Below are positions 50,820 to 59,179 of a stretch of DNA of 64,000 nt, in pieces (within the stretch, counting starts at the first letter, position 1; every line of letters starts with the position of its first letter). The translations under genes were made by a program, and so were the position numbers. The notes below the pieces were generated by a model. The model was not told the origin of the DNA and did not search any database. It saw nothing but the letters and a program-made list of their open reading frames with translations. This DNA is from Pseudomonadaceae bacterium SI-3. Its GTDB lineage: Bacteria > Pseudomonadota > Gammaproteobacteria > Pseudomonadales > Pseudomonadaceae. The DNA is taken from assembly GCA_004010935.1 (NCBI GenBank), contig CP026511.1, positions 2,914,001 to 2,978,000 of the forward strand, read 5' to 3'.

Positions 50820-51825
50820 GCTGGCCTGGCCGTGGGTCTGGCTCCTGTTGCCACTGCCCTGGCTGTTGCGCTGGCTTTTGCCAGTATCCGAAAGCGGCGA
50901 CGCGGCGCTGAAGGTTGGTTTTCTGGCCGAACTGGAAGCCCTTGCCGGCCGCCGGGCCGCCATCGCCCTGCCCGCCTGGCGACAGCAGCTACCCTATCTG
51001 CTCATTTGGCTTCTGCTGGTATTCGCGGCCGCGCGGCCACAATGGCTTGGCGAACCGCTGCCGCTTCCCACCAATGGTCGCGACCTATTGCTCGCGGTCG
51101 ACGTGTCCGGGTCCATGGACTACCCGGACATGCAATGGCAAGGCGAAGAGGTCAGCCGGCTGGAACTGGTCAAACACCTGCTCGGTGACTTCATTGCCGA
51201 GCGGCGCGGCGACCGCGTCGGGCTGATCCTATTCGGCAGCAAGGCCTACCTGCAGGCACCACTGACCTTCGACCGGCAAACGGTACGCACCTGGCTCGAT
51301 GAGGCTGTGATCGGCATCGCCGGGAACAACACTGCCCTCGGCGACGCCATCGGCCTAGCCGTCAAGCGCCTGCGCGAACGGCCAGCGAAAAGTCGCGTGT
51401 TGGTGCTGATTACCGACGGCGCAAATAACGGTGGCGAAGTCGACCCCTTGCTCGCAGCTCGCCTCGCCGCGGCGGCAGGCGTCAAGGTGCATACCATCGG
51501 CATCGGTGCAGAAGCGAGTGACAGCACGCTTAATCGCTTCGGTTTCAACCCCGGCGGCGATCTGGACGAAACGACCCTGCGCGCGATTGCCCATGAAACC
51601 GGCGGCGAGTATTTCCGAGCGCGTACGCATGAAGAACTTGAAGCAGTCGGTACCACACTCGACCAACTCGAACCTGCAGCCCAACAGCCGGCTCAGGCAC
51701 GCGTGGCCACTGCGCTCTATGCCTGGCCTCTGGGGGGCGCGCTGCTGTTCAGCTGGCTGCTGGTCGCGCGCAGCATCTGGCCGCTATCGCTGCGTCAACT
51801 CGGCCGGCGGAGCACGCCATCATGA
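50812..51825 (+). CDS. batA: VWA domain-containing protein, BatA-like
   Basis: The 337-residue inner-membrane protein has two N-terminal helices (about 5-24 and 58-75) and a von Willebrand A domain with an intact MIDAS motif in LLLAVDVSGSMDYPDM (D97, S99, S101). Further MIDAS residues are likely in GNNTALGDAIGLAV and LVLITDGANNGGEVDP. A C-terminal helix (about 303-322) ends the protein. It binds divalent metal in the periplasm-facing or cytosolic domain. It overlaps the DUF4381 gene by 8 bases and the next gene by 4. Confidence 0.9.
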   Translation: MFELAWPWVWLLLPLPWLLRWLLPVSESGDAALKVGFLAELEALAGRRAAIALPAWRQQLPYLLIWLLLVFAAARPQWLGEPLPLPTNGRDLLLAVDVSGSMDYPDMQWQGEEVSRLELVKHLLGDFIAERRGDRVGLILFGSKAYLQAPLTFDRQTVRTWLDEAVIGIAGNNTALGDAIGLAVKRLRERPAKSRVLVLITDGANNGGEVDPLLAARLAAAAGVKVHTIGIGAEASDSTLNRFGFNPGGDLDETTLRAIAHETGGEYFRARTHEELEAVGTTLDQLEPAAQQPAQARVATALYAWPLGGALLFSWLLVARSIWPLSLRQLGRRSTPS

Positions 51826-53549
51826 GCGAACTTCTGCCGCATTTGCTCAGACCGTTCTGGTTAATCCTATTGCCACTACCGATATGGCTGTTGTGGCGGT
51901 TATGGCATCGACAGCGCCAGACAGGCCGCTGGCAGCGCCTGTTGCCCGAAGCCTTTCATAGCGTTCTGCTCACCCGCGGCAAGCTGCGTAACAGCAAGCT
52001 CCCTTGGCTTCTGCTTGGCTCCGCCTGGCTTTTAAGCTGTCTGGCGCTGTTGGGGCCAAGCTGGCAACAGGTCGAGCAGCCCAGCCTGTCACGCACGGAC
52101 CCGCTGGTGATCTTGCTGGAGACCACCCCGGCCATGTTGGCAACCGATGTGCGCCCAAGCCGGCTCGAGCAGGCCAAACGCAAGATCATCGATTTGCTCC
52201 AGACCCGTCAGGACGCGCAGACGGCGGTGGTAGTATTCGCCGGCAGCGCTCACACCTTGGTGCCGCTGACCAACGACATGGCCACCACGCAAAACCTTCT
52301 GGATGCATTGAAACCCGACCTTATGCCCGAACCTGGTTACCGCGCTGATCTGGCGGTGATGCAAGGCATCGAACTGCTCCAGCAGGGCGCCAACGGCCGC
52401 GGCCGCTTGCTGCTGATCGGCAGCAGCCTGAGCGCGCCAGAACGCACAGCAATCGAGCAACTGCTCGAAGACAGCGATCAGTCGCTGCTCCTGCTCGGCA
52501 TCGGCACCGAACAGGGCGCTCCGATTCCCCGTGAGGACGGCAGTTTCTTTAAAGATGATAAAGGCGCCATCATCATTCCTCGGCTGGACGAAACTGCCAT
52601 GCGGCGTTTTGCCAGCCGTATCGGCGGGCGCTATCAGCAGGCTCGAGTCGATGATGCGGACCTGCGCAACCTCGGTTTACTCGAACGCAACGGCAAGCTC
52701 GTGGCCCAAGACGAGACCACCCGGCTCGACACCTGGCATGACCAAGGCTACTGGCTGCTACTGCCCCTATTGTTGCTTGCAGCCTGTGCCGGACGACGGG
52801 GCTGGCTTTTCTGCTTGCCACTCTTCCTGTTCGTCCCGCAACCTGCCAGCGCTCTAAGCTTTGACGACCTCTGGCTGCGCCCCGATCAGCAGGGCATGCG
52901 CCTGCTGGAGTCTTCTCGTCCAGACGAAGCCGCGAAGCACTTCAAAAATCACCAGTGGCAGGGCTATGCCCGCTACCAGGCCGGAGACTTTGCCGGCGCC
53001 GCCGAACAATTCAGCCAGGGCGACTCCGCAGCAGACCACTACAACCGCGGCAATGCCTTGGCACGCAATGATGAGCTGAAAGCCGCCATCGAGGCTTATG
53101 AGCAAGCCTTGGAACTGGACCCCGGCCTGGACGTTGCGCGGCGTAATAAAGCCGCAGTCGAAGCAGCCCTACACCAGCAACAGACTCAGGAAGAAGCCAA
53201 TCCCGACGAGTCGACACCGCAAGAACGGCCACCTGAAGCCGCCCAGCACAAGCAGGCGCGCGGAAGCAACGGGCCAGCCGCATCGCCTGCCTCGACGGAT
53301 CAAGCCACGACGCAGGCCCCGCCAAGCCAAGCGGGCGAGGTGTCGAGCGAAACACAGAACGAGGCCCCTCCCGAGTCCAACTCAGAAGCGACCGACCAGC
53401 CGATCGCACAAGCGCAGCAAGTGCCCGTCGATCCCGAGCAGGATCAGGCAATGGACCAGTGGCTGCGCAAGATTCCGGACGATCCCGGCGAGCTGCTAAG
53501 GCGCAAGTTTCTTTATGAACAACGCAAACGGCAGGAATTGAATCGATGA
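51822..53549 (+). CDS. batB: VWA and TPR protein, BatB/BatC-like fusion with degenerate MIDAS
   Basis: The 575-residue protein has N-terminal helices, a VWA domain, a helix at about 310-330, then TPR repeats (YQAGDFAGAAEQFSQGDSAA, AIEAYEQALELDPGLD) and a low-complexity Gln/Pro/Glu-rich tail (about 445-545). It therefore combines BatB and BatC. The MIDAS position reads LVILLETTPAMLATD (from E100), so the family's DxSxS is replaced by E-T-T-P-A and metal binding is doubtful. It overlaps batA and batD by 4 bases each. Confidence 0.88.
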   Translation: MSELLPHLLRPFWLILLPLPIWLLWRLWHRQRQTGRWQRLLPEAFHSVLLTRGKLRNSKLPWLLLGSAWLLSCLALLGPSWQQVEQPSLSRTDPLVILLETTPAMLATDVRPSRLEQAKRKIIDLLQTRQDAQTAVVVFAGSAHTLVPLTNDMATTQNLLDALKPDLMPEPGYRADLAVMQGIELLQQGANGRGRLLLIGSSLSAPERTAIEQLLEDSDQSLLLLGIGTEQGAPIPREDGSFFKDDKGAIIIPRLDETAMRRFASRIGGRYQQARVDDADLRNLGLLERNGKLVAQDETTRLDTWHDQGYWLLLPLLLLAACAGRRGWLFCLPLFLFVPQPASALSFDDLWLRPDQQGMRLLESSRPDEAAKHFKNHQWQGYARYQAGDFAGAAEQFSQGDSAADHYNRGNALARNDELKAAIEAYEQALELDPGLDVARRNKAAVEAALHQQQTQEEANPDESTPQERPPEAAQHKQARGSNGPAASPASTDQATTQAPPSQAGEVSSETQNEAPPESNSEATDQPIAQAQQVPVDPEQDQAMDQWLRKIPDDPGELLRRKFLYEQRKRQELNR

Positions 53550-55168
53550 TGCGCTGGATGACATTGGTGTTTCTGCTCCTGCTGGGCCTGCAGACGAACG
53601 CCGCCACCTTGCTCGCTCGGGTCGACCGCACCGAATTGAGCCTGGACGAAACGGTCGAACTCACTCTGGAAACGGCCGACGGCACCGCCTTTGGCAAGCC
53701 CGACTTGCAGCCACTCGACGGGCTTTTCAAGGTGTCCGGTACTCGCCAGAGCAACCAGCTTGCCGGCGCCAATGGCGAAGCGAAGGCGATAACCCAATGG
53801 CAGGTCACGCTCCAGCCACTGCAGACCGGCTATGTCGTCATTCCCCCTCTGGAACTTGGCGATGCCCGTAGCGAACCCATCACCTTGCATGTCACCGAGC
53901 CCAGCGCCGGAAATAGCGACCTTCTTGCTCCGATTTTCATCGACGCCAGCCTCGATCAGGAAGTGGCCTATGTGCAGGCACAGGTGTTGCTGACCCTGCG
54001 TATCTACCATTCCGTATCGCTCTACGACGACAGCACCTTGTCCCCGCTGCAAATGAGCGACGCGCTGGTAGAGCGGCTGGGCGAACCACGCACCTATGAA
54101 AAAGACATCAATGGGGTTCGCCACGGCGTGATCGAAATCCGCTACGCGCTGTTTCCGCAGAAGAGCGGCGAGCTGACGATCCCCGCACAGCTGTTCAGCG
54201 CCACCACGGTCGCACCCGCGACCGGTGATCAGTACGGCTCCAGATTCGGGCGTTCGACCCAGGTGAAATCTCCCACCATTCCGTTGACGGTCAAAGCCAA
54301 GCCAGCTGAGTATCCCGCCGACGTCCCCTGGCTGCCTGCCCGAAGCCTGACGCTGGTCGAAGCCTGGAGTCCGGAGCCGGCGGAGGCTCAACTGGGTGAA
54401 GCCCTGACCCGCAGCCTTTTGCTGAAAGCCGACGGATTGACCAGTAGCCAGCTGCCACCCATCGGTTCGACCGAGGTTCCAGGCCTGCGCAGCTACCCCG
54501 ACCAGCCGACCCTGAACAACGAAATCACCGCCAACGGCGTCAGCGGCAGTCGCGAGCAGCGCGAAGCCCTGGTCGCGACGCGCACCGGTGATTTCCAGCT
54601 CCCACCCGTTGAAGTGGTCTGGTGGAACACCCTTGAGGATCGCCTGGAGCGCAGCACTCTGCCTGGGCGGAACCTGCTGGTGGCCGACAACCCGAACATT
54701 CAACAGCCCGCCATCGACGCACCAGACGTGCCTGAACAGCGTGAAGCGCGTCGGCTGTGGCCCTGGCAGCTGAGCAGCGCCTTGCTGGCGCTGACCACCC
54801 TGCTCGGTTTTGGCCTGTGGCTGCATGCGCGTAGCCAGCCTGCGGTGATCCGCACCGTGCAGACCGGTCCGACCCCGCGCAGCCTGCTCGATGACCTGAA
54901 ACGGGCTTGCCTGGCCAATGACACCCAGGCTACCCGCCATGCACTTGATGCCTGGGCGCGTCAGCAGCCCGAGACGCTGGCCGATATGGCGGCGCGCTTC
55001 GAGCCGCTGTCCGATGCACTCGACGGGCTGAACGGTGCGCTGTACAGCGAGACCGGTCAACGCTGGCAAGGCGAAGCCTTGTGGCAGGCCATTCAGAGCC
55101 TGCCGGCAAGACAGGCTGGCGATGCAGAACGGGAAGCCAGCGCACTGCCGCCGTTGTACCCGCGCTGA
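53546..55168 (+). CDS. batD: BatD family protein
   Basis: The 540-residue protein has a signal peptide (MMRWMTLVFLLLLGLQTNAA) and a long series of beta-rich, Ig-like segments starting ARVDRTELSLDETVELTLET. A single membrane helix (LSSALLALTTLLGFGLWLHA, about 410-430) and a cytoplasmic C-terminal domain follow. This is BatD ('oxygen tolerance'). It ends the six-gene operon. Bat proteins were tied to aerotolerance in Bacteroides; in pseudomonads the role is unproven. Confidence 0.9.
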   Translation: MMRWMTLVFLLLLGLQTNAATLLARVDRTELSLDETVELTLETADGTAFGKPDLQPLDGLFKVSGTRQSNQLAGANGEAKAITQWQVTLQPLQTGYVVIPPLELGDARSEPITLHVTEPSAGNSDLLAPIFIDASLDQEVAYVQAQVLLTLRIYHSVSLYDDSTLSPLQMSDALVERLGEPRTYEKDINGVRHGVIEIRYALFPQKSGELTIPAQLFSATTVAPATGDQYGSRFGRSTQVKSPTIPLTVKAKPAEYPADVPWLPARSLTLVEAWSPEPAEAQLGEALTRSLLLKADGLTSSQLPPIGSTEVPGLRSYPDQPTLNNEITANGVSGSREQREALVATRTGDFQLPPVEVVWWNTLEDRLERSTLPGRNLLVADNPNIQQPAIDAPDVPEQREARRLWPWQLSSALLALTTLLGFGLWLHARSQPAVIRTVQTGPTPRSLLDDLKRACLANDTQATRHALDAWARQQPETLADMAARFEPLSDALDGLNGALYSETGQRWQGEALWQAIQSLPARQAGDAEREASALPPLYPR

Positions 55169-55258
55169 ATTGGGGACCCAGTTCCGGGGTGGCGGCCAGT
55201 CCATTCGCCGCTGCCGCTGGTTCGTGCGCTGACTAGATAGACGCGTCGTGTCCTGCGC

Positions 55259-55275
55259 TTGGCATGTGGCTTGCT
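55259..55275 (+). promoter_or_regulatory. Sigma-54 promoter of nasST
   Basis: TTGGCATGTGGCTTGCT matches the -24/-12 consensus (YTGGCACG-N4-TTGCW) with one mismatch and correct spacing: GG at 55261-55262, GC at 55273-55274. Transcription would start near 55286, 49-70 bases before nasS. It implies nitrogen (RpoN/NtrC) control. I could not define an activator site upstream. Confidence 0.7.
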
Positions 55276-55334
55276 AAACCTGAGTCAGGTATCCCGGCTC
55301 GCACCGAACCCCTTCCGGACGGTGTGCGCTTCGT

Positions 55335-56576
55335 ATGGCAAAGGTTCCCCTCAGCATGACCGATCCCACCCCTTCGCTCCGCCCTGACGCCAAAGCCTGG
55401 GTCGCCGGCAGCGACGCGCCAGAAAAGCATGTCGTGAACCTTGGTTTCATGGCGTTGACCGATGCTGCATCATTGATCGTCGCCGCCACCCAGGGCTTTG
55501 CCCAGCCCTACGGCCTCACGCTCAACCTGCAACGGCAGAGTTCCTGGTCCAGCGTGCGAGACAAACTCGTCGAAGGCGAACTGGATGCCGCTCATGGGCT
55601 TTACGGGCTGATATACGCCGTGCATCTGGGCATCGGAGGCGGTGCACCGAAGGACATGGCGGTGCTGATGGGGCTGGCGCAAAACGGTCAGAGCATCAGC
55701 CTCTCCCGTGAGCTGAAGGCCGCCGGCGTGACCGATCCCGATGCGCTCGGCAGATGCGTGCGCCAGAGTGGTGCAAAACTCACCCTCGCGCAGACATTTC
55801 CAACCGGTACTCATGCACTCTGGCTCTACTACTGGCTGGCCGCCTACGGCATTCACCCGTTGGCCGACGTGCGCACGCTGGTGGTGCCGCCGTCCTTGAT
55901 GGTGGCCCATTTACGGGCGCGTCGCATCGATGGTTTCTGCGCCGGCGAGCCTTGGGGGGCGCAGGCCATTGAAGAAGACATGGGCTTCACCATCGCGACC
56001 AGCCAATCGATCTGGCCGGACCATCCGGAAAAAGTGCTCGGCTGCACGCGAGAGTTCGTCGATCAGTACCCCAATACCGCTCGTGCGCTGGTCATGGCCA
56101 TCCTCGAGGCCAGCCGTTTCATAGACGAGAGCCAGGAAAACCGCCGCAGCACCGCACAGCTGATCGCCGGTAGCGACTATGTCGATGCGCCCGTTGCGGC
56201 CATCGAGCCGCGTTTTCTCGGTCAATATGAAGACGGCCTCGGCCATGCCTGGCTGGACAAGCACCCGCTGCGCTTCTTTGGCAACGGCGAAGTGAACATG
56301 CCCTACCACTCCGACGGCCTCTGGTTCATGACTCAGCTACGCCGTTGGGGCCTGCTGCGTGAAGATCCGGACTATCTCGCCGTGGCGCAAAGCGTGCAGC
56401 AGACCAGCCTCTACCGTGACGCGGCGACTGCCTTGAACATCCCTGTGCCCGACTCACCCATGCGCAACGCCATTCTCATGGACGGCAGTCGCTGGGATGG
56501 CAGCGATCCGGCGGGTTACGCACGCAGCTTCGCGTTGCATGCTCTGGCCGGCACCGCACTGCACCCCAAGCCTTGA
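55335..56576 (+). CDS. nasS: Nitrate sensor protein NasS (NrtA/CmpA-like, cytoplasmic)
   Basis: The 413-residue protein resembles the NrtA/CmpA nitrate and bicarbonate-binding proteins (VNLGFMALTDAASLIVAATQGF, YWLAAYGIHPLADV, FCAGEPWGAQAIEED) but has no signal peptide. It is therefore cytoplasmic, the mark of NasS. NasS holds NasT inactive until nitrate or nitrite binds. nasT follows after 14 bp. The start could also be the ATG at 55356; neither has a strong Shine-Dalgarno. Confidence 0.9.
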   Translation: MAKVPLSMTDPTPSLRPDAKAWVAGSDAPEKHVVNLGFMALTDAASLIVAATQGFAQPYGLTLNLQRQSSWSSVRDKLVEGELDAAHGLYGLIYAVHLGIGGGAPKDMAVLMGLAQNGQSISLSRELKAAGVTDPDALGRCVRQSGAKLTLAQTFPTGTHALWLYYWLAAYGIHPLADVRTLVVPPSLMVAHLRARRIDGFCAGEPWGAQAIEEDMGFTIATSQSIWPDHPEKVLGCTREFVDQYPNTARALVMAILEASRFIDESQENRRSTAQLIAGSDYVDAPVAAIEPRFLGQYEDGLGHAWLDKHPLRFFGNGEVNMPYHSDGLWFMTQLRRWGLLREDPDYLAVAQSVQQTSLYRDAATALNIPVPDSPMRNAILMDGSRWDGSDPAGYARSFALHALAGTALHPKP

Positions 56577-56590
56577 AAAGGGAGACTGTC

Positions 56591-57169
56591 ATGCTTCGCG
56601 TTCTCCTGATCGACGATACCCCGCGCAAGGTCGGCCGCTTGCGCAGCGCTCTGATCGAAGCCGGATTCGAGGTGATAGAGGAATCCGGTCTGACCATCGA
56701 CCTGCCCGAACGGGTCGAGGCGATTCGCCCGGATGTGGTGCTGATCGACACCGACTCCCCCGGCCGCGACGTAATGGAACAAGTGGTGATGGTCAGCCGT
56801 GACCAGCCGCGACCCATCGTCATGTTCACCGACGACAACAACCCCAACGCGATGCGCCAGGCCATCCGCGCCGGCGTCAGCGCCTATATCGTCGAAGGCA
56901 TCCAGGCCCAGCGGCTGAAACCGATCCTCGACGTGGCCATGGCCCGCTTCGAAAGTGACCAGGCGATCCGTGCGCAACTGCACGCGCGCGACCAGCAACT
57001 GGTCGAGCGCAAGCGCATCGAACTCGCCAAGGGCATGCTGATGAAGATGCGCAGCTGCAACGAGGAAGAGGCCTACACCCTGATGCGCCGCCAGGCCATG
57101 AGCCGCCAGCAAAAGCTGATTCAGGTGGCTGAACAGATCATTGCGATGAACGACCTGCTGGGGCAGTAA
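56591..57169 (+). CDS. nasT: ANTAR-domain transcription antiterminator NasT
   Basis: From the ATG at 56591 (AAGGGAG upstream) the protein has 192 residues. A receiver-like domain (MLRVLLIDDTPRKVGRL) has an altered phosphorylation environment, with VLIDTDSPGRD at the acceptor position. The C-terminal ANTAR domain ERKRIELAKGMLMKMRSCNE ... AYTLMRRQAM binds RNA. NasT stops leader terminators in nitrate-assimilation mRNAs. Its target is evident 470 bp downstream, in the nrtA leader. NasS controls it in response to nitrate. Confidence 0.93.
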   Translation: MLRVLLIDDTPRKVGRLRSALIEAGFEVIEESGLTIDLPERVEAIRPDVVLIDTDSPGRDVMEQVVMVSRDQPRPIVMFTDDNNPNAMRQAIRAGVSAYIVEGIQAQRLKPILDVAMARFESDQAIRAQLHARDQQLVERKRIELAKGMLMKMRSCNEEEAYTLMRRQAMSRQQKLIQVAEQIIAMNDLLGQ

Positions 57170-57535
57170 CCTGCGGCGGCGTTTCGGCCCTCTCCTAGCG
57201 TTAGCCTAGCCAAATGGCCGAATAAATTCGGCCGTGCAACACCATGCCGGGTGTCAGGTAAGAGCCCAGTGCTGAGGCTTGCACTAAGCGTCCCTCGTAC
57301 GGATTTGTTCGCTTCTCAAACCACGCGGTTCTGGGCCGAACCGCACTGCCCTCGCCCCCGCAACAACGCCTAGACAGCCAAGCCCACTTTTCGCCTCGAT
57401 GAGCAGCACACCTGCGCTCCGTTCAAACGAACCAAAACGGAGCCAAGGGGTGCGCTGGCTGCACGCCTATCGCGCCGAACCGAGTTGCAGCGTGCCGAGA
57501 CGGCGGCAAGCCGCCCATGACTGGATCGATACGCA
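57170..57535. other. nasT-nrtA intergenic region, upstream part
   Basis: About 365 bp without a gene. A perfect GGCCGAAT-AA-ATTCGGCC repeat (57216-57233) lies 47 bases after nasT and may end its transcript, though no T-run follows. I looked for paired NtrC sites (GCACC-N5-GGTGC type) and found none that is convincing. An IHF-like sequence begins at the right edge. Confidence 0.4.
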
Positions 57536-57548
57536 AATCATTGTATTG
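57536..57548 (+). promoter_or_regulatory. Possible IHF site upstream of the nrtA sigma-54 promoter
   Basis: AATCATTGTATTG matches the IHF consensus WATCAANNNNTTR except for one base, in an A+T-rich patch about 50 bp before the -24 box. This is the usual place for IHF at sigma-54 promoters. Confidence 0.4.
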
Positions 57549-57596
57549 ATTGATCTTTTTGATTTTTCATCGTCTTGAATCCCGGTATCGCGCGAA

Positions 57597-57613
57597 CTGG
57601 CCTGCCCCTTGCA
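57597..57613 (+). promoter_or_regulatory. Sigma-54 promoter of nrtABD
   Basis: CTGGCCTGCCCCTTGCA has GG at 57599-57600 and GC at 57611-57612, the exact 12-base separation, and keeps TGGC and TTGCA. Transcription would start near 57624, just 14 bases before the first ANTAR hairpin. Confidence 0.65.
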
Positions 57614-57637
57614 AACCCTCTGTTACCACGTCTTCGG

Positions 57638-57729
57638 GTCGCCAACGGCGGTGATCGGGACGAATTGACAAAGGCGTCAACGGTGCTCGCTCTGCTCATG
57701 CAGAGGGTGCGTCCGTTACGCCTTTTTTT
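57638..57729 (+). promoter_or_regulatory. NasT (ANTAR)-responsive antiterminator leader of nrtA
   Basis: Hairpin P1 (57638-57655) is GTCGCC-AACGGC-GGTGAT and hairpin P2 (57665-57680) is TTGAC-AAAGGC-GTCAA. Both have six-base loops with A at position 1 and G at position 4, the ANTAR-binding rule. P2 overlaps the 5' half of a terminator (57670-57729) whose outer stem is AAAGGCGT/ACGCCTTT, with AACGG/CCGTT, an inner CTCTGC-TCAT-GCAGAG hairpin and seven T. P2 and the terminator exclude each other, so NasT binding would permit read-through into nrtA. Confidence 0.82.
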
Positions 57730-57753
57730 CGTTTCGCGATTGAGGGAAGAATC

Positions 57754-59127
57754 ATGCGCAAGACTCGCCGTACGCTGCTGAAAACACTGGTTGCCAGCCT
57801 CGGATGCTCTGCCCTGCTGCAATTGGTACCGATGACCGCCTGGGCTGCCGAACCGGAGAAAGAAGAGCTGAAGCTTGGCTTCATCAAGCTCACTGACATG
57901 GCGCCCCTGGCCATCGCCTACGAAAAGGGCTTTTTCGAAGATGAGGGCCTCTATGTCACGCTCGAAGCTCAAGCCAACTGGAAGGTGTTGCTGGACCGTG
58001 TCATCGACGGTGAGCTGGACGGCGCGCACATGCTCTCCGGCCAGCCGATCGGCGCCACCATCGGCTTTGGCACCAAGGCCGACATCATCACGGCCTTCAC
58101 CATGGACCTCAATGGCAATGCCATCACGATGTCTAACGCCGTCTGGGAGCAGATGAAACCCAACGTGCCCATGGTCGATGGCAAACCGCAGCATCCGATC
58201 AAGGCCGACGCGTTGAAGCCGGTGATCGAGCAGCTCAACGCCAGCGGCAAGTCCTTCAACCTGGGCATGGTGTTCCCGGTCTCCACCCACAATTACGAGC
58301 TGCGCTACTGGCTCGCCGCTGGCGGCATTCATCCCGGCTACTACGCACCGAACAAGGGCGACATCAGCGGCCAGATCGACGCCCAAGCCTTGCTCTCGGT
58401 AACGCCGCCGCCGCAGATGCCGTCAACCATGGAAGCCGGCACCATCCATGGCTACAGCGTCGGCGAGCCGTGGAACCAGCAGGCGGTTTTCAAGGGTATC
58501 GGTGTACCAGTGGTGGCCGATTACGCGATCCGCAAGAACATGTCGGAAAAAGTCTTCGGCGTCTCCAAGGCCTGGGCCGAAGCCAACCCGGAAACTCACA
58601 AACGGCTGGTCAAGGCGCTGATTCGAGCCGGCAAGTGGCTCGATGAAGACAACAACGCCAACCGCCAGGAAGCAGTGGAAATACTCTCGCGGCCCGAGTA
58701 CGTCGGTGCCGATGCCAAGGTGATCGCCAATTCCATGACCGGCACCTTCGAGTTCGAAAAAGGCGACAAGCGCGAGGTGCCGGACTTCAACGTCTTCTTC
58801 CGTTACCACGCCACCTACCCCTACTACTCCGACGCCATCTGGTACCTGACTCAGATGCGCCGCTGGGGCCAGATCGCCGAAGCCAAGCCGGACAGCTGGT
58901 ATCTGGAGACCGCCAAACAGGTCTATCGCCCCGACATCTACCGCGAAGCCGCCGCCGCGCTGATTGAGGATGGCCTACTCACTGCGGACGACTTTCCCGC
59001 AGCCGATGAAGACGGCATCCGCGAGCCGCTGGCCGACACCATTGATGGCATCACCTACGACGGCCACACGCCCAACGCCTATCTCGAACAGTTCGCGATC
59101 GGCCTGAAAGGCGATACCACCCTCTGA
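57754..59127 (+). CDS. nrtA: Nitrate ABC transporter substrate-binding protein
   Basis: The 457-residue periplasmic protein begins with a Tat-type signal ([15 protein letters not shown]... near residue 4; cleavage around AWAA). The mature domain [20 protein letters not shown] is NrtA-like, with [21 protein letters not shown] near the C-terminus. It captures nitrate for NrtB/NrtD. It is homologous to NasS coded upstream but has a signal peptide. The ribosome binding site AGGGA lies 24 bases past the leader terminator, so expression depends on antitermination. Confidence 0.93.
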   Translation: MRKTRRTLLKTLVASLGCSALLQLVPMTAWAAEPEKEELKLGFIKLTDMAPLAIAYEKGFFEDEGLYVTLEAQANWKVLLDRVIDGELDGAHMLSGQPIGATIGFGTKADIITAFTMDLNGNAITMSNAVWEQMKPNVPMVDGKPQHPIKADALKPVIEQLNASGKSFNLGMVFPVSTHNYELRYWLAAGGIHPGYYAPNKGDISGQIDAQALLSVTPPPQMPSTMEAGTIHGYSVGEPWNQQAVFKGIGVPVVADYAIRKNMSEKVFGVSKAWAEANPETHKRLVKALIRAGKWLDEDNNANRQEAVEILSRPEYVGADAKVIANSMTGTFEFEKGDKREVPDFNVFFRYHATYPYYSDAIWYLTQMRRWGQIAEAKPDSWYLETAKQVYRPDIYREAAAALIEDGLLTADDFPAADEDGIREPLADTIDGITYDGHTPNAYLEQFAIGLKGDTTL

Positions 59128-59179
59128 CCCCGCCACCAGGGAGCCGTTGCGGCTCCCGATACCCGGAGAGGACACGTCG

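Noticed and set aside
53513..55204. 563-residue minus-strand frame opposite batD
   Set aside because: It is a shadow of batD, with composition of reversed codons and no family resemblance.
57220..57535. NtrC binding sites upstream of the nrtA promoter
   Set aside because: ACACC-N6-GGTGT near 57240-57255 and GGTGC/GCACG near 57450-57465 look tempting, but their spacing or orientation does not match the NtrC consensus.
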